Shown here piece after piece: positions 63,267 to 64,000 of a DNA stretch of 64,000 nucleotides. Positions within the stretch are counted from its first letter, which is position 1; the number at the start of each line of letters is the position of its first letter. The position numbers were made by a program, and so were the translations under genes. The notes beneath the pieces are model-generated. The model ran no database searches, was not told the origin of the DNA, and was given only the letters and a program-made list of their open reading frames with translations. Origin of the DNA: Cristatella mucedo (Eukaryota; Bryozoa; Phylactolaemata; Cristatellidae); assembly GCA_009760855.2 (NCBI GenBank), contig WPIO01000208.1, positions 113,501-177,500 of the forward strand, written 5' to 3'.

Positions 63267-63333
63267 AAAGCCGACGCGTCCGCTGCGACTGCGGCGCCGC
63301 CGCCGCCGCAGTCGCAGCGGACGCGTCGGCTTT
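63267..63333. repeat. perfect 30-bp inverted repeat, 7-nt loop
   Basis: The left arm 63267-63296 (starting AAAGCCGACGCGTCCGC) is the exact reverse complement of the right arm 63304-63333 (ending GCGGACGCGTCGGCTTT). The loop is CCGCCGC. It is very GC-rich, so it would form an extremely stable hairpin as RNA or a cruciform in DNA. It lies about 340 bp upstream of a TATA box and 500 bp upstream of the start codon of the right-edge gene. Confidence 0.95.
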
Positions 63334-63671
63334 CGTCTTAAGGGTGAGCGAGCTTCGGATGCGAAAGCGCCGTCCAGATCGCCGTCGCCCGCAAGATCGA
63401 GGTCACTGAGTCGCGCACGATGCGCCCAAGCTGACCCCATACAGCGAGTGGCGCCGATTGATGGCGTTTGGTCACCCCAGCCGCTGGCTGCGGTCGGCGC
63501 CGCCTACGAAGCCGCAGTTGGTTGCAAGCGACAGTGAATCAGCGGCTGCCGTTCGGCGACGGCGGCGATGACGGCGGCGGCGCGATGACGACACCGGCAG
63601 GGCGGCAGACTTCGCGAACCGCCCGCCGGCGGCCCTCTTGGGGGGGGGGGTTGGACCGAGAGCTCTGACCG

Positions 63672-63703
63672 TATAAATCGGCTCGTCAGCGATGCAACCG
63701 CCG
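63672..63703 (+). promoter_or_regulatory. TATA box of the right-edge gene
   Basis: GTATAAATC, with TATAAAT at 63672-63678, in a GC-rich region. Transcription would be expected to start near 63702. No clear initiator motif is seen there; a TCAGC at 63686 is too close to the TATA box. The ATG at 63832 would then follow a 5' UTR of about 130 nt. Confidence 0.6.
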
Positions 63704-63831
63704 GAGCAACGCCGCGAAGCGCTCGTTGAGCGACACGACCGAGGGCGATCGACCGAAGGTGAACGAAGGCTATCGAAGGCGGCGCGCGAGCTATAGTAGC
63801 GGTTGGCACGATTGCAACTGCACGGACGGCC

Positions 63832-64000
63832 ATGCGGCGGGTGAGCACGGCTGCGCTCGCTGTGGCGCTCTCCTCGCTGTGCGCCGGCTTCGTCGCTCTG
63901 ACGGCCGGAGCGCCGAGGAGACCGGCGTGTGGGCCGCACGCGGCGTCCGAGCAGACGCCGGCTCCGCTCGTCGACGACGGCCTCGCGTCCGACGGGCGAC
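63832..64000 (+). CDS. N-terminus of a secreted protein (partial, runs off window)
   Basis: The ATG at 63832 sits in a GGCCATGC context and opens a frame of 56 codons to the window end. The first 26 or so residues form a signal peptide: basic MRRVS, then a hydrophobic core (ALAVALSSLCAGFVAL), with likely cleavage after a TAGA-type site. The mature start (PRRPACGPHAASEQ) is Pro/Ala-rich with one cysteine. The family is not recognisable from this much. A strong donor-like sequence, CGG/GTGAGCA, overlaps codons 3-5, so a spliced isoform skipping the leader cannot be excluded. The TATA box upstream and the lack of any upstream in-frame ATG after the expected start site support the chosen start. 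Confidence 0.6.
   Translation, partial: MRRVSTAALAVALSSLCAGFVALTAGAPRRPACGPHAASEQTPAPLVDDGLASDGR

Overview
This window looks like intergenic-to-genic DNA from a repeat-rich metazoan, probably an invertebrate. The signs are: spliced exons with GT-AG borders; TATA promoters, one with an initiator; L2/CR1-type non-LTR retrotransposons; tRNA-derived SINEs; very long CT/AG microsatellites; and no operons or dense coding. The species cannot be named from the sequence. Most long open frames here are repeat translations or antisense shadows, and only a few loci deserve to be called genes.

Genes. (1) A minus-strand spliced gene at about 15.45-13.37 kb encodes a Ser/Thr/Ala-rich secreted or membrane protein. 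It has a TATA box and initiator, a signal peptide in exon 1, a 180-bp (GCC)n tract in intron 1, and two splice-compatible C-termini. (2) At the right edge (63.83-64.0 kb, plus strand) the first exon of another secreted protein starts about 150 bp downstream of a TATA box and runs off the window. (3) A broken copy of gene 1 lies at 36.8-37.6 kb.

Segmental duplication. Two colinear direct blocks recur: about 4.8-7.7 kb with 26.6-28.0 kb, and about 11.25-23.0 kb with 31.05-41.5 kb. The copies are clearly diverged except for one patch of about 0.7 kb (20.69-21.40 with 39.50-40.26 kb) that is almost identical. Because the copies carry different insertions, one often shows the empty site for an element in the other.

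Mobile elements. LINE family 1 is L2-like, ends in (ATT)n, and has about 20 copies. The best copy (33.1-36.4 kb) has endonuclease and reverse transcriptase in one frame broken by a single stop codon. LINE family 2 ends in (CATTA)n and includes very young copies. SINE-A has a tRNA-like head and its own conserved body. SINE-B has a tRNA-like head joined to a tail matching the 3' end of LINE family 1, which suggests it is mobilised by that LINE. Nested insertions are frequent.

Other structure. There is a degenerate satellite of about 155-bp units (41.86-42.89 kb), low-copy dispersed repeats (1/10.3 kb, 23.4/58.7 kb, and 28.1/43.0 kb inverted), and a perfect 30-bp inverted repeat about 340 bp upstream of the right-edge TATA box. 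Several long G/C tracts are also present. The remaining stretches (1-2.4, 8.5-10.3, 17.2-20.7, 47.3-48.7, 50.3-52.7 and 59-62 kb) show no gene I can support.
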